Assembly (NCBI GenBank): GCA_007988785.1
Contig: BJUU01000004.1
Coordinates: 124,001 to 188,000 of the forward strand
DNA length: 64,000 nt
Direction of reading: 5' to 3'
Source: Agrococcus baldri
GTDB taxonomy: Bacteria > Actinomycetota > Actinomycetes > Actinomycetales > Microbacteriaceae
Shown here in pieces: positions 33,295 to 42,379 of this stretch. Below the pieces are notes generated by a model, which had not been told where the DNA came from, did no database searches, and saw only the letters and a program-made list of their open reading frames with translations. Position 1 is the first letter of the stretch. The number at the start of each line of letters is the position of its first letter. The translations under genes and the position numbers were made by a program.

Positions 33295-33729
33295 GTGAAC
33301 AGGCTACGACTGGTCCGAATCTTCGCTGCGCTCGCGGGTGCTGCTGCAGGCATCGTTCTGGTCTTCGGGCTCTTCCCTCTGTCAGCGATCGCCGGCATCT
33401 CAACCGCGGTGTGCCTCGCTGCCACAGCTGCGGTCATCATCAGTCTCGAATTCTCGCTCCGCGACGAGGCAAGGAGGCGCGGCACCCTTCGCACCGCGAC
33501 GAAGCGGGACGACGCAGCGATCGAGGCACGCCTCGCCCTCATCGAAGAGCGCGTGACGTCGAATCCGACCGAGCGATACATGACCAAGGAGAGCCTCTCG
33601 AGGCTCGATGCCTACCGGCACCAGGCGATGCTCCTGCATCGGCTGGGAGCCGTTGAGCGCGCTCTTGGACTTGGCCCCGAGACCGCTCGACTCGGCGAGT
33701 CGAACCCGAAGGATGATGCTGCACGATGA
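33295..33729 (+). CDS. small membrane protein coupled to a giant glycosyltransferase, 144 aa
   Basis: Two hydrophobic helices (about residues 5-25 and 32-52) are followed by a soluble, partly coiled-coil tail (RDEARRRGTLRTATKRDDAA, then EARLALIEERV). I do not recognise a family. The best start is GTG 33295; the frame is open further upstream on the strand opposite the GT4 gene, which I regard as shadow. The stop TGA overlaps the ATG of the next gene (ATGA), so it is co-translated with it and may anchor or position that enzyme at the membrane. Confidence 0.6.
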   Translation: MNRLRLVRIFAALAGAAAGIVLVFGLFPLSAIAGISTAVCLAATAAVIISLEFSLRDEARRRGTLRTATKRDDAAIEARLALIEERVTSNPTERYMTKESLSRLDAYRHQAMLLHRLGAVERALGLGPETARLGESNPKDDAAR

Positions 33730-36700
33730 GCAAGTTTCCCGTCATAGGCTTCTACGGCCCGGACCAAGTTCCGAACATTTGGATGGTCAGCGATCCCGAT
33801 CGGTTGTCCGTCGGGATCGATCGGGGCGGAAACACGGTCGCTCGATCGGTGAGCGACAAATCGAGTTACCTCATCCACAATGCCACCGTCAAGCAATTCA
33901 AGAAGCTGCGGCCCGGCAGCGGAATCGCAGTCGGCGGTGGCACGAGCCTTTCGCTTGCGGTGGATCTCGAGACCACCAATGAAGCGCGCGCACGGGTGCA
34001 TCTGCTCGAGTATGACGCGATGGGAGAGCGACTTGGTGAGACCAAAGTAGCGGCCAGCGCCTATGTGCACTTCGTGCCCCGAGCGCAAACTCGGCACGTA
34101 GTGCCCACGGTCCGAGTCATCGGGCAGGGGGATGTCGTCATCCGCGACCTCACCGTGCGGCCGGTGCGCTCAGGAGGCAATCTGCCCGCAGGACTTCATG
34201 AGCTGTCTGCAGAGGGGCGTCCGCTGGGTTCGCCCGCTGACGAGGTCGCGGCACTTCGGCGCGACGTCGTCGCGCTGGAAGACGCTGGCCGCAAGATCAG
34301 CCGGCAGGTGGGCGCGCTCCTCTCAAGCGTAGAGGCTGGGACGCATGCGATCGGCAGTTCCACTGCCTCTCAGGCCGCCGCTCACACTGGCCAGGACCTT
34401 GCCAGGGAGCTACTACTGGAGATGGCGAAGTCGCTCCCGGTTAGCAATGGCTCGCACTATTTCTCCCGTAAGTTCGAGCAGCGCGTCGCAATCATCACCG
34501 ACGAGTACATGTTCAACTTCTACAAGGACACGTTCGCCGAAGTGACATACGTCCGACCTGATCGGGTACAGGAAGTGATAGACGCGGGGTTCGATCTGCT
34601 CCTGTACGTGACCTGTTGGAAGGGCTTGATCGGAGAGGAGTGGCGGGGAGTCAAGTTCCGCGAAACGCCCGCGAGAGCCTTGGATGCGCTCCTCGAGCAC
34701 TGCGCCGACAACGGCATCCCCTCGGTGTTCCAATCAATCGAGGATCCGAGCAACTTCGACTACTTCCTCCCGGTGGCGGAGAAGTTCGACTACGTTTTCA
34801 CCTCGGATTCGGACTGTATCGACGACTACCGGCAGGCGCTCGGCCACGATCGCATCTTCTACGGGGAGTACGGAGCGAACCCTCTCCTGAACAATCCGAT
34901 CGGAACGAATCGCTTCACCATCGATCGCGCGTTCTTCGCCGGCTCGTACCCGCAGCGGTACCCCGAGCGCACCGAGGACATGCAGGTGGTCTTCGACTCG
35001 ATCCTACGTTCAGGGCCGTTCCTGCAGATCGCCGACCGGAACGCCGGGGCCGAGGGCCTGGAATTCCCGGAGCGCTTCCAGCCTTACTCAATGGCGCCGA
35101 TTCCCCACGAGCTCCTCCAGCGCGTGCACAAGCTCTTCCGCTACAGCCTGAACTTCAACTCCATCAAGTCGAGCCCGACGATGTGCGCCATGCGCGTCTA
35201 TGAGCTGCAGGCGCAGGGACGCGGCATCGTGTCGAACTACGCACGTTCCGTACTCAACAAGTTCCCTGAGATCCGCATTGTCGCGCATGCTGAGGACCTA
35301 CACGGGTACTTTGGCTCGCCTCCGACCCACGAGGAGCGACGCGTCAACGAGCAATTGGTCCGCAATGTCCTGACGAGCGCGACAAGCTTCGACATCGTCG
35401 CACGAATGCTCGAGGCAATCGGTCTCGAACCAGGTGACCTGACCAAGACGCCAACTGTCGTAGTGATCGCCGACCTCTCCGAAGGCCGTCTGCGAGAGGC
35501 GGTCGCTCGCCAGTCCTACCCAGGCATCACCGCCGTTGACCGCGCATCGCTCGCTGCCGGCACCGCACTCGTGCCCGCTGAGGCACGCTACGTCGCGAGC
35601 TTCGAGTCGGCGTTCGAGTACGACGAGCACTACATCACGGATCGCGTCAACGCCTTCAAGTACGTCGACGTCGACTTCGTGACGCAGGCGAGCATCGCCG
35701 AGGTCGACGGGTCCCTCACCGGCGTCTCGCACGACTTCGTGAGCGGCGAGTTCGAACCGGGTCTCAGCGTCTTTGCCGCCGATGGAGAAGACGTGGTGAG
35801 GCGAGTCGGCGAGGGTTCCATCACCACTTCAGGCATGTCGGGGTACGCGATCCCGCCCTATGGCGCAAGCCGCGCCGAACCACACGAAGCAACGCGCTCC
35901 GTCGATCCCGTCTTCGAGCCCTCACTCGCGGTCATCGTGCCTGTCTACAACAACGGCCGATTCCTTGCGACCAAGTGCTTGCCGAGCATTCAGCGCAACC
36001 CGAGGTGGGCAGAGTACGAGATCATCCTGGTCGACGACGGTTCCGGCGACAACGAGACGCTGGAAATCTGCGATGCCCTTGCGGCAGAGCACCCCAACGT
36101 CCGGTACTTCTCGTTCGGCGACGGCGGAAGCGGCAGCGCGTCGCGGCCACGGAACAAGGGTGTCGAGTTAGCACGCGCCCCGCTCGTCACGTTCCTGGAT
36201 CCGGACAACGAGATCTCCGACGGCGGCTACGACACGTTGGTCGATCTCTTCCATGAAGCGGCGCAACAGCATCCTCGCCTCGGGTTCGTCTCCGGCTATC
36301 AGGTGAAGGTCGCGGGACGAGCGACCATCACCGGTCGACACAGCGCGACTCGTCTGGCGATCATCGACAAGCCGAAGCAGCATTTCTTCGACGCCGGGAA
36401 GTTCCCGGTCATCTCGACACAGGCTGCCGTCATCGCGCGCGCGCTTTTCGATCGCTCCGATCTCACGTTCGTCGAAGGCGCGGCCGGGCAAGATACCCTG
36501 TTCGGCTGGGAACTGCTCCTCGCAGCGGGCACGTGTGCATTCACCGACGCGGCTCATTTGGTCTATTACGCAGAACGGTCGGACTCGATCACGAACGCGG
36601 TTAGTGCACGCTACTTCGAGAAGAAGCTAGTCATGGAAGAGGCACAGGTTCGCGCCCTTCGTGCCCACGGGATCTACGACTCATATGTGAAGTATCACCT

Positions 36701-36839
36701 CGAGAACTTCATCCGAGGCTGGTACCTCAAGAAGATGGAGCAGGTGAAGGACGAAGACCGTGAGGTTTCGGAAGCCCTGCTCCGCCAGATCGTCGGACTG
36801 TACGGTGCCGACTACGACTCGCTCCTGGCACGAGCGTAA
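33726..36839 (+). CDS. giant fused glycosyltransferase: CgeB/DUF3880-like GT-B plus GT2, 1037 aa
   Basis: Three parts. Residues 1 to about 160 are a beta-rich domain (VHLLEYDAMGERLGETK) that looks like a carbohydrate-binding or jelly-roll module. Residues about 250-560 resemble CgeB-type glycosyltransferases (ITDEYMFNFYKDTF, SIEDPSNFDYFLPVAEKFDYVFTSD, NFNSIKSSPTMCAMRVYELQAQG in pieces). Residues about 735-1030 are a GT2 domain (AVIVPVYNNGRFL, ILVDDGSGDNETLEI, VTFLDPDNEISDGG with a DxD-like motif). It could add two different sugars in turn. A paralogous fusion is at 44667-46535. Low GC for the window. Confidence 0.8.
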   Translation: MSKFPVIGFYGPDQVPNIWMVSDPDRLSVGIDRGGNTVARSVSDKSSYLIHNATVKQFKKLRPGSGIAVGGGTSLSLAVDLETTNEARARVHLLEYDAMGERLGETKVAASAYVHFVPRAQTRHVVPTVRVIGQGDVVIRDLTVRPVRSGGNLPAGLHELSAEGRPLGSPADEVAALRRDVVALEDAGRKISRQVGALLSSVEAGTHAIGSSTASQAAAHTGQDLARELLLEMAKSLPVSNGSHYFSRKFEQRVAIITDEYMFNFYKDTFAEVTYVRPDRVQEVIDAGFDLLLYVTCWKGLIGEEWRGVKFRETPARALDALLEHCADNGIPSVFQSIEDPSNFDYFLPVAEKFDYVFTSDSDCIDDYRQALGHDRIFYGEYGANPLLNNPIGTNRFTIDRAFFAGSYPQRYPERTEDMQVVFDSILRSGPFLQIADRNAGAEGLEFPERFQPYSMAPIPHELLQRVHKLFRYSLNFNSIKSSPTMCAMRVYELQAQGRGIVSNYARSVLNKFPEIRIVAHAEDLHGYFGSPPTHEERRVNEQLVRNVLTSATSFDIVARMLEAIGLEPGDLTKTPTVVVIADLSEGRLREAVARQSYPGITAVDRASLAAGTALVPAEARYVASFESAFEYDEHYITDRVNAFKYVDVDFVTQASIAEVDGSLTGVSHDFVSGEFEPGLSVFAADGEDVVRRVGEGSITTSGMSGYAIPPYGASRAEPHEATRSVDPVFEPSLAVIVPVYNNGRFLATKCLPSIQRNPRWAEYEIILVDDGSGDNETLEICDALAAEHPNVRYFSFGDGGSGSASRPRNKGVELARAPLVTFLDPDNEISDGGYDTLVDLFHEAAQQHPRLGFVSGYQVKVAGRATITGRHSATRLAIIDKPKQHFFDAGKFPVISTQAAVIARALFDRSDLTFVEGAAGQDTLFGWELLLAAGTCAFTDAAHLVYYAERSDSITNAVSARYFEKKLVMEEAQVRALRAHGIYDSYVKYHLENFIRGWYLKKMEQVKDEDREVSEALLRQIVGLYGADYDSLLARA

Positions 36840-36868
36840 CCGCGGACAGTCCGCAGAAAAGGTAGAGC

Positions 36869-37855
36869 ATGAAGCGCATCGGAATGGTGGGTTACTTCGG
36901 TTGGGGCAACTTCGGTGATGAGTTGTTCCTGAAGGTGCACCGTCAGCAGCTGGGCGAGACTTACGACCTCAAGGTTGTCCACGACCTGCAACAGGAGCCA
37001 TACCATTCACGACCTCTCGCAGAGGTCGTCGAGGACTACGACGCCTTCCTGATCGGTGGAGGCGACCTCCTTAACCCTTTGCGCGTCAGCGGCCTGTACT
37101 GGCAGATGGAATACCTCAAGAAGCCGGTCTTCATCTATGGCTTGGGCGTACCGAACCAGCCCTATCGGCGCGAGAACGTCCTCGACGTCTATCGAGAGTT
37201 CTTCGACCACGAGAACTGCAAGCTGATCGTCGCTCGCGACATCGAGAGCTACAACTGGATCAAGGAGAACCTCAATCCGGGCGACAAATTGACGTGGTAC
37301 CCGGATCCTGTCTGCGCGATGGATCGTCCCGCGGCCCTCCCGAACACGGAGAAGACGCTTGGCGTCGTCATGCGTGAGCACCGCTCCCTCAATCAGGACA
37401 TGTCCTCGGTGCGCACGATGATCGACACCGCGAAAGGGATGGGCTACAAGATCCGCCACCTCGTGCTTGCCAACATGGAACTCGGCAAGGGTGACTTGGA
37501 ACGCGCGCGGCTGATCGCGGAGCCAGATGAGGAGGTTTTCTACTCGGACGACCTCGACGAGATGTGCCAGCAGATCTCAGCGTGTTCAATGCTCGCGACG
37601 ATCAAATTCCACGGTCTGGTTGTTGCCACGATGTATGGCGTGCCTTCCGTTGCGATGTCCGTCACGCCCAAGAACCGCAACTTCCTGCGCATGATCGAGC
37701 GCCAGGAGATGCTCTGCAGCTATACGAACGAGAAGGTCTTCGAGCGGATCTCGCACTATCCCGCTCGCATCCACCAGCGAGTTCGGGCTGATCTCTATTA
37801 CCGCGCACGCCAGGGCTACGAGCGACTCGCGAGCGAGATGGCAGCGCACGTCTGA
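36869..37855 (+). CDS. polysaccharide pyruvyl transferase family protein (CsaB-like), 328 aa
   Basis: Adds a pyruvate ketal from PEP to a sugar of a cell-wall glycan. It opens MVGYFGWGNFGDELFL, the family's signature G-(W/N)-x-N-x-GDE, followed by AFLIGGGDLLN, VFIYGLGVPNQ, IVARDIESYNWI, and ends with ATIKFHGLVVATMYGVPSVAMS, the conserved 'RxHG'-like substrate loop (here KFHG). ATG 36869 has an AAAGGTAGAG Shine-Dalgarno. Pyruvylated glycans bind SLH-domain proteins in other Gram-positives; no SLH protein is in the window. Confidence 0.88.
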   Translation: MKRIGMVGYFGWGNFGDELFLKVHRQQLGETYDLKVVHDLQQEPYHSRPLAEVVEDYDAFLIGGGDLLNPLRVSGLYWQMEYLKKPVFIYGLGVPNQPYRRENVLDVYREFFDHENCKLIVARDIESYNWIKENLNPGDKLTWYPDPVCAMDRPAALPNTEKTLGVVMREHRSLNQDMSSVRTMIDTAKGMGYKIRHLVLANMELGKGDLERARLIAEPDEEVFYSDDLDEMCQQISACSMLATIKFHGLVVATMYGVPSVAMSVTPKNRNFLRMIERQEMLCSYTNEKVFERISHYPARIHQRVRADLYYRARQGYERLASEMAAHV

Positions 37856-38081
37856 CAAAGGCGAAACAGATCGGTTGGCGCTCGCTTCGATCAGGACCAT
37901 CCACTCGCGGCGCGCGCGGGGAAAGCTGATCAGTCCCAACAAGAACTTCGGTCCCTTCTAGTGCTTGTGCGTGCTGCGACGAGCTCGACACCCGCACGAG
38001 TTGGTTGCAGAGCCGTGTGAGTGATCGAGGCGAAGCCACATCTAACGGGACGGCGCATGCTCAAGCGGGTACTCTCCGGGT

Positions 38082-38648
38082 GTGTGGGAAGATCTGTGGG
38101 CCGAGCACGGCGGCACTTGGATCGCCAGCGTACTCACGCTGGCGGGAGTGATAGCGGGCGTCTTCAGCACCTTCTGGATCGCCGGTCGACAGCGCAAGGC
38201 CGACGGTTTACAACGACAGAAGGATGCAGCCGCTGCACGCGAGGACTCGAGCCGACGACAGGCGCGGGAAGTACTCACTTCGCTCGAGAAGGCTGTCGAC
38301 GCCGTGTTGGCAGATACTGCTGAGCGTCGAAACTTGGGCTTCATCAGGCACGACCCACTGCTGATTCATGCGGCGCGCGCCGCTCACCTGATCCCCGACG
38401 AGCTTGTACGAGGGCTCACCGTGGACGCGATCGACTTCGCCCGCGCCTACCCGAACTTGACCAGGCGATTTACGTCCGAAGGGAGTCAGGTCGCCGTCTA
38501 CTACCGGCAGCGCGACGCGATCCGCGTCGGCGTTCGTGTGCTCCGAGCGCACGCGCGTGGCGACGAGCCCGACGTGCCTGATCAGGCTCGCGTGGGTGAA
38601 CTCCGGAAGGAACTTGTCGCACTCCGGGAAGCGCAGGTTGACGAATAA
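38082..38648 (+). CDS. membrane-anchored hypothetical protein, 188 aa
   Basis: One N-terminal transmembrane helix (about residues 13-34, WIASVLTLAGVIAGVFSTFW) and a long cytosolic helical tail (KADGLQRQKDAAAAREDSSR region onward), as in 'DUF'-type single-pass proteins of unknown function. No family is recognised. TACTCT (38070-38075) lies exactly 6 nt before GTG 38082, so it has its own leaderless promoter. It sits between the pyruvyl transferase and the asparagine-synthase-like unit, in a segment of mixed GC. Confidence 0.6.
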   Translation: MWEDLWAEHGGTWIASVLTLAGVIAGVFSTFWIAGRQRKADGLQRQKDAAAAREDSSRRQAREVLTSLEKAVDAVLADTAERRNLGFIRHDPLLIHAARAAHLIPDELVRGLTVDAIDFARAYPNLTRRFTSEGSQVAVYYRQRDAIRVGVRVLRAHARGDEPDVPDQARVGELRKELVALREAQVDE

Positions 38649-38743
38649 ACCATGTCTGCCTGCTGGATCCTACCGACGACCCCATCCGCGGCCCGGCGGG
38701 GTGATCTCCTCGGGATCATCGAGTCACCAGCGAGATAAGTCGG

Positions 38744-38749
38744 TACAAT
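38744..38749 (+). promoter_or_regulatory. -10 element TACAAT for a leaderless small ORF
   Basis: TACAAT, a near-consensus -10, ends 7 nt before GTG 38757. No Shine-Dalgarno is present, so the mRNA should start at the small ORF, which then couples to the asparagine-synthase-like gene. Confidence 0.6.
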
Positions 38750-38756
38750 CAGGGCC

Positions 38757-38873
38757 GTGAGCGACACTATTTGCACCCATGTCGATTGGGCCGCCGGGGC
38801 CGCCGACGAACTGCGCTGCAGACTCAACGCTAGCCAGCCGGGCGAGTACGAGCTCGCAACGCGCGGCGCCTGA
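38757..38873 (+). CDS. 38-aa leader or small protein coupled to the asparagine-synthase-like gene
   Basis: A short frame starts at GTG 38757 with MSDTICTHVDWAAGAADELR and has two cysteines (positions 6 and 21). It ends in TGATG, so its stop overlaps the ATG of the next gene by one base. A near-consensus TACAAT lies 7 nt upstream. It could be a real small subunit, or a leader that allows leaderless initiation and then terminates-reinitiates on the long gene. No similarity is recognised. Confidence 0.5.
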   Translation: MSDTICTHVDWAAGAADELRCRLNASQPGEYELATRGA

Positions 38874-40561
38874 TGTCGGGCTACGTCCTCGTCGTCACAG
38901 ACAGTGAGCAGGCATCGAAGCTCACTGCGCTCTTCCGCGCGGAGGAGACGACGACGCTCCCGCTCGAAGACGGCCGCACCCTCGTTTACGTCACGAACTC
39001 CGGCGCGATCAGCGACGGAGTGATCTTTCAGGGGTACGGCATCGACCACCACGCGGAGCGCATGACCTTCGCGGGCGCCAGTAGCGGCCGGACACCCGAC
39101 GCGGCGACGCCGCTCGAGGGCAGCTACTTCACCGCCCGCATCGGCGCGCAGCAGATCCGCTGCGGAGCCGACGTCTACGGGTTCGTTCCGATGGTATGGA
39201 CCTCAGGCCAGACGCTCACCGCTGTCTCCGACTCCTACCTCACGCTGATCGCGATGCGGCGCTCCCTCGGCCTGCCCTGCACTCCCGACGAAGAGACCAT
39301 CCGCGGCCGCATGTGGCTGAACTCGATGAGCCTGCAACAACTCGGTCGAGAAACGTACTGCCGCGAGATCCGCTACGCCACCCCCGGCACCGAGCTTCGC
39401 ATCGGTCTTAGCAGCGGCTCGGTCGAGGAACGACCGTTAAACCTCGTCGACTATTACACGGGAGGTTTCGACAGCCACGCCGATGCCGTGACTGTCGCGG
39501 CGTCGCGCATGGTTCGCACGTTCAAGACCTATGCGGAGACGGGGGGCCTCACGACGCTCGGCCTCTCGGGCGGCACCGACTCGCGCGTCTGCCTCGCAGC
39601 GGCCCTCGCCGCCGATATGGACGAGTCACTGCACGTCGCCACGAGGAACAACGGTTCCGCCGACTACCCGATCGCAGTCAGCCTCTCGGAGCGCTTCGGA
39701 TTCCCCCTCAACAAGCAGGACCCACGAGTGCGAGGGACGGTGGAGAAGATTGACGACGCAGCGAGCTGGGCCGGCACCTCCATTGGTCTCTACGACGCGC
39801 TCTACACTCCGCCCGGATTCAGCCGGAGAGAGCTGCCCGTCTTCTCGGTCGGGGGCCAAGGCGCCGAGATCTCGAAGGGTAACTTCGGATGGCGGCCCGT
39901 CACAGACATCGGTATGCCCACAGAAGGCATGGACCAGAGTCTCCGCGCGCTCAAAGTCATCGGGGCAGACCCGGACGACCGGTGGGGGTCGGAGTGGCAC
40001 TACCTCGCGTTCCGCAACGCCATTCACGGCGGCCGAGCCACCCTTTCGAGCGAGTACGTCGCTAGGCCCGCCGCGCAGATTCCGCTGATTGGACTCAGCA
40101 GATCGGCCTTGAACGATTTGCCTGCGCCACGCAAGGGAGCACCCTCGATCGTGCTCGACATGCTCATCAAGCTCAGCCCTGAATTGGCTAGCCTGCCGTT
40201 CGACGACCAGCGCAAGAACGCGAGCGCCGAGTATATCGCTGCCCGTTTGGATCGCGTCGGCGGCCCACTCGATTACGCGGCGCTCAGTCCCTACGCGATC
40301 GCTGGCTCCGGACGCAGTTCGCACGGAATCCTCGGCAGCCACCTCGACATTGCGAAGGCAGCTGGCTTTACCGGCAACCTCGACCCGACGAGTCTCATGC
40401 CGCGCGTGGATGTGCCCTTCCGTCATTTCCACGAGCTCGTACCCGAGGTCGTGCGCGGGTGGCTCGACGCCATTAACCCCAGCAGCGTGAAGCGTTTCGG
40501 TGCCGCGGCCCGCGAAGCGGGCGCCGTCGGCAAGCTGCTGGGGCTGACGACCGTCATGTGA
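38873..40561 (+). CDS. asparagine-synthase-like protein in glycan cluster, 562 aa
   Basis: The C-terminal domain has the PP-loop LGLSGGTDSRVCLAAAL (about residues 225-240), which binds ATP and adenylates a carboxylate, as in AsnB. The N-terminal domain has the Ntn/GATase-II layout but lacks the Cys after Met that hydrolyses glutamine, so the amide donor is unclear. In glycan clusters such proteins (for example WbpS of Pseudomonas O-antigen, from family knowledge) amidate uronic acids, here possibly ManNAcA. It is coupled to the 38-aa ORF and followed by a heparinase-like gene. A second, divergent copy is at 47907-49445. Confidence 0.8.
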   Translation: MSGYVLVVTDSEQASKLTALFRAEETTTLPLEDGRTLVYVTNSGAISDGVIFQGYGIDHHAERMTFAGASSGRTPDAATPLEGSYFTARIGAQQIRCGADVYGFVPMVWTSGQTLTAVSDSYLTLIAMRRSLGLPCTPDEETIRGRMWLNSMSLQQLGRETYCREIRYATPGTELRIGLSSGSVEERPLNLVDYYTGGFDSHADAVTVAASRMVRTFKTYAETGGLTTLGLSGGTDSRVCLAAALAADMDESLHVATRNNGSADYPIAVSLSERFGFPLNKQDPRVRGTVEKIDDAASWAGTSIGLYDALYTPPGFSRRELPVFSVGGQGAEISKGNFGWRPVTDIGMPTEGMDQSLRALKVIGADPDDRWGSEWHYLAFRNAIHGGRATLSSEYVARPAAQIPLIGLSRSALNDLPAPRKGAPSIVLDMLIKLSPELASLPFDDQRKNASAEYIAARLDRVGGPLDYAALSPYAIAGSGRSSHGILGSHLDIAKAAGFTGNLDPTSLMPRVDVPFRHFHELVPEVVRGWLDAINPSSVKRFGAAAREAGAVGKLLGLTTVM

Positions 40562-40639
40562 CCGGTCCGGTTGCGTCGCCGAGTCGATGCTGTATGTGCG
40601 TGTCGAGCGACTCCGAACGGTAGGCATCCACGATGCTGG

Positions 40640-42358
40640 ATGCAGACGACCTCGCAGGGCTCACTGCCCGCTGGCGTCGCTGCGGTCGGAGGCCACTTGT
40701 CGAGCACTATCGAGCAACGCCTCGAGGCCGTGGCGTCGTTGGATCCGCATGCCGCCGATGTTGTTTGGCAAGCAATTTCGGAGTGCGGCTCTCAACGCCT
40801 TGGCCGACCAATCGAATGGCCGGTAGCCGAGTTCCTGAAGCATGCCCAGAGCGCGGCCTTGCAAGCCGCGGAAGGCTATCAAGCCGAGGCCCGGTACGAA
40901 CCGGTGCCTCTCCCGATCGTTTGGGATGCGAACCCGTTCCGGGACAAGCCCTGGATAAACCGGCTGATGTGCCTGCAACCGATGGATGTCTACATCCTCG
41001 CTTGGCGCGCTGGTGACCAGCAATGGCTGCGTCCGGCCGCCGACATCTACTTCAGCTGGTGCGACTTTCACATCGTGCAGCGCAAGAGGGCCTACCTGTC
41101 GTGGTACGACATGCCTGTCGGCTACAGGGCACTCAAGACCGCTCTGCTTGCCGACTGTGCTTTAGAAGGCTCGCTGCACCTGAGCATTGACGAGCGGCGC
41201 CTTCTCGTCGCCTCGGCCGAAGCGCACATGAACGAACTCATGCGGTCCGAAGCGATATCCCAGGGTAACCATGGGATATTTCAGATGCACGGCTTGGCGG
41301 TGCTGGCCGAGATGTTCTGGTCACTCCCGCAAGCTCCGGCGGCACGAACGTTCGCAGCATCGACGATGTCAATGCTGACCAAGAGGCAGTTCAATGACGA
41401 GGGCGTGCACCTCGAGCACAGCCCGCACTATCACCAATGGATGATGCGCGAGCTCGCCTCTATCGAGCAGTCCGGGTGGTTCGACCTCGATTTGACTGCA
41501 ACGTTGCGTCGGGCCGAGGAAGTGCGCGGCTGGCTGATGCAACCCGATGGGGAGCCCGTTCGGGTTGGCGATACACCCATCGGGACAAGGTGGCCTTCCG
41601 CGACCTCTTCGTCACCCGACTTTCAGAACGACCTCTACCGGCTTCGCTGGTACCGGGACGGCGGCTATGCGATCTGCCGTACCGAAAGCGGCCAGTTGTT
41701 CTTCCAAGGCAGTTACCATTCGACCGCGCATAAGCACGCCGATGACCTGAGCTTTGAACTCTTCGACCGCGGAAGACGAATCCTGGTCGATTCCGGGTCG
41801 ACGGGCTACAGCGGCGGGCCGGATCGGGTCTACTTCCTTTCCAGCGCGGCGCACAATACCATTGAGGTCGACGGCACACCGCATCCTCGGAACGGCACCG
41901 ATGCCTACGGCTCCAGCATCCGCAAGGTCGTTACGGCTGACCACCACATCGAGTTAACTGCATACGTCAATCACAAGTCCAGGGACTGGACACACGAGCG
42001 GCACTTGCGCTGGTACCCGGGCGGAGAGCTCGTGATCCAGGACGACGTGCGCGCGGAGTCGTCGAGTGTTTTTGGTGCGTGGCTGCACCTAGCGCCAGCC
42101 TTCGAACGGCGCGTCGGATCCTTATTCTGTGACCAGGAGATTCATGTCGAAGTCGTCAGTCGCCTGACGTACTCCTGGCACCGAGGTGAGGTCGCGCCGA
42201 TGCGCGGCTGGCGCGCCGGGACCTCAGGTCAGAAGATCGCTGCGTGGTCTGGCCGTGCGATCCTTCGGGGCACGAACGCGCAGTTCTTTACGCAGGTGAT
42301 GTTAAGCGGCAACTGCGACTGCGACCTCACGGACCGCATCCAAGCCGAACGACGCTAA
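40640..42358 (+). CDS. heparinase II/III family protein (polysaccharide lyase-like), 572 aa
   Basis: The N-terminal (alpha/alpha) half has PFRDKPWINRLMCLQPMDVYIL-type wording and QGNHGIFQMHGLAVLAEMF, seen in alginate-lyase-like domains. The C-terminal beta-sandwich has YHSTAHKHADDLSFELFDRG and DSGSTGYSGG, typical of the Heparinase_II_III domain. It has no signal peptide, unlike secreted lyases, so it may trim a glycan inside the cell or act as a glycosidase/epimerase. The start is uncertain: ATG 40640 is chosen, TTG 40571 gives 23 more residues. It follows the asparagine-synthase-like gene, and the pairing recurs in other glycan clusters to my memory. Confidence 0.75.
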   Translation: MQTTSQGSLPAGVAAVGGHLSSTIEQRLEAVASLDPHAADVVWQAISECGSQRLGRPIEWPVAEFLKHAQSAALQAAEGYQAEARYEPVPLPIVWDANPFRDKPWINRLMCLQPMDVYILAWRAGDQQWLRPAADIYFSWCDFHIVQRKRAYLSWYDMPVGYRALKTALLADCALEGSLHLSIDERRLLVASAEAHMNELMRSEAISQGNHGIFQMHGLAVLAEMFWSLPQAPAARTFAASTMSMLTKRQFNDEGVHLEHSPHYHQWMMRELASIEQSGWFDLDLTATLRRAEEVRGWLMQPDGEPVRVGDTPIGTRWPSATSSSPDFQNDLYRLRWYRDGGYAICRTESGQLFFQGSYHSTAHKHADDLSFELFDRGRRILVDSGSTGYSGGPDRVYFLSSAAHNTIEVDGTPHPRNGTDAYGSSIRKVVTADHHIELTAYVNHKSRDWTHERHLRWYPGGELVIQDDVRAESSSVFGAWLHLAPAFERRVGSLFCDQEIHVEVVSRLTYSWHRGEVAPMRGWRAGTSGQKIAAWSGRAILRGTNAQFFTQVMLSGNCDCDLTDRIQAERR

Positions 42359-42379
42359 CGTTGACGCCGACCTGCCTGG

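Noticed and set aside
38757..42358. Lasso-peptide biosynthesis cluster (short precursor plus asparagine-synthase-like cyclase)
   Set aside because: No RRE-type B1 protein, no B2 transglutaminase-like protease and no dedicated exporter. The short ORF has no core with Gly1 and a ring Asp/Glu at 7-9 after a Thr-containing leader. The glycan context fits better.
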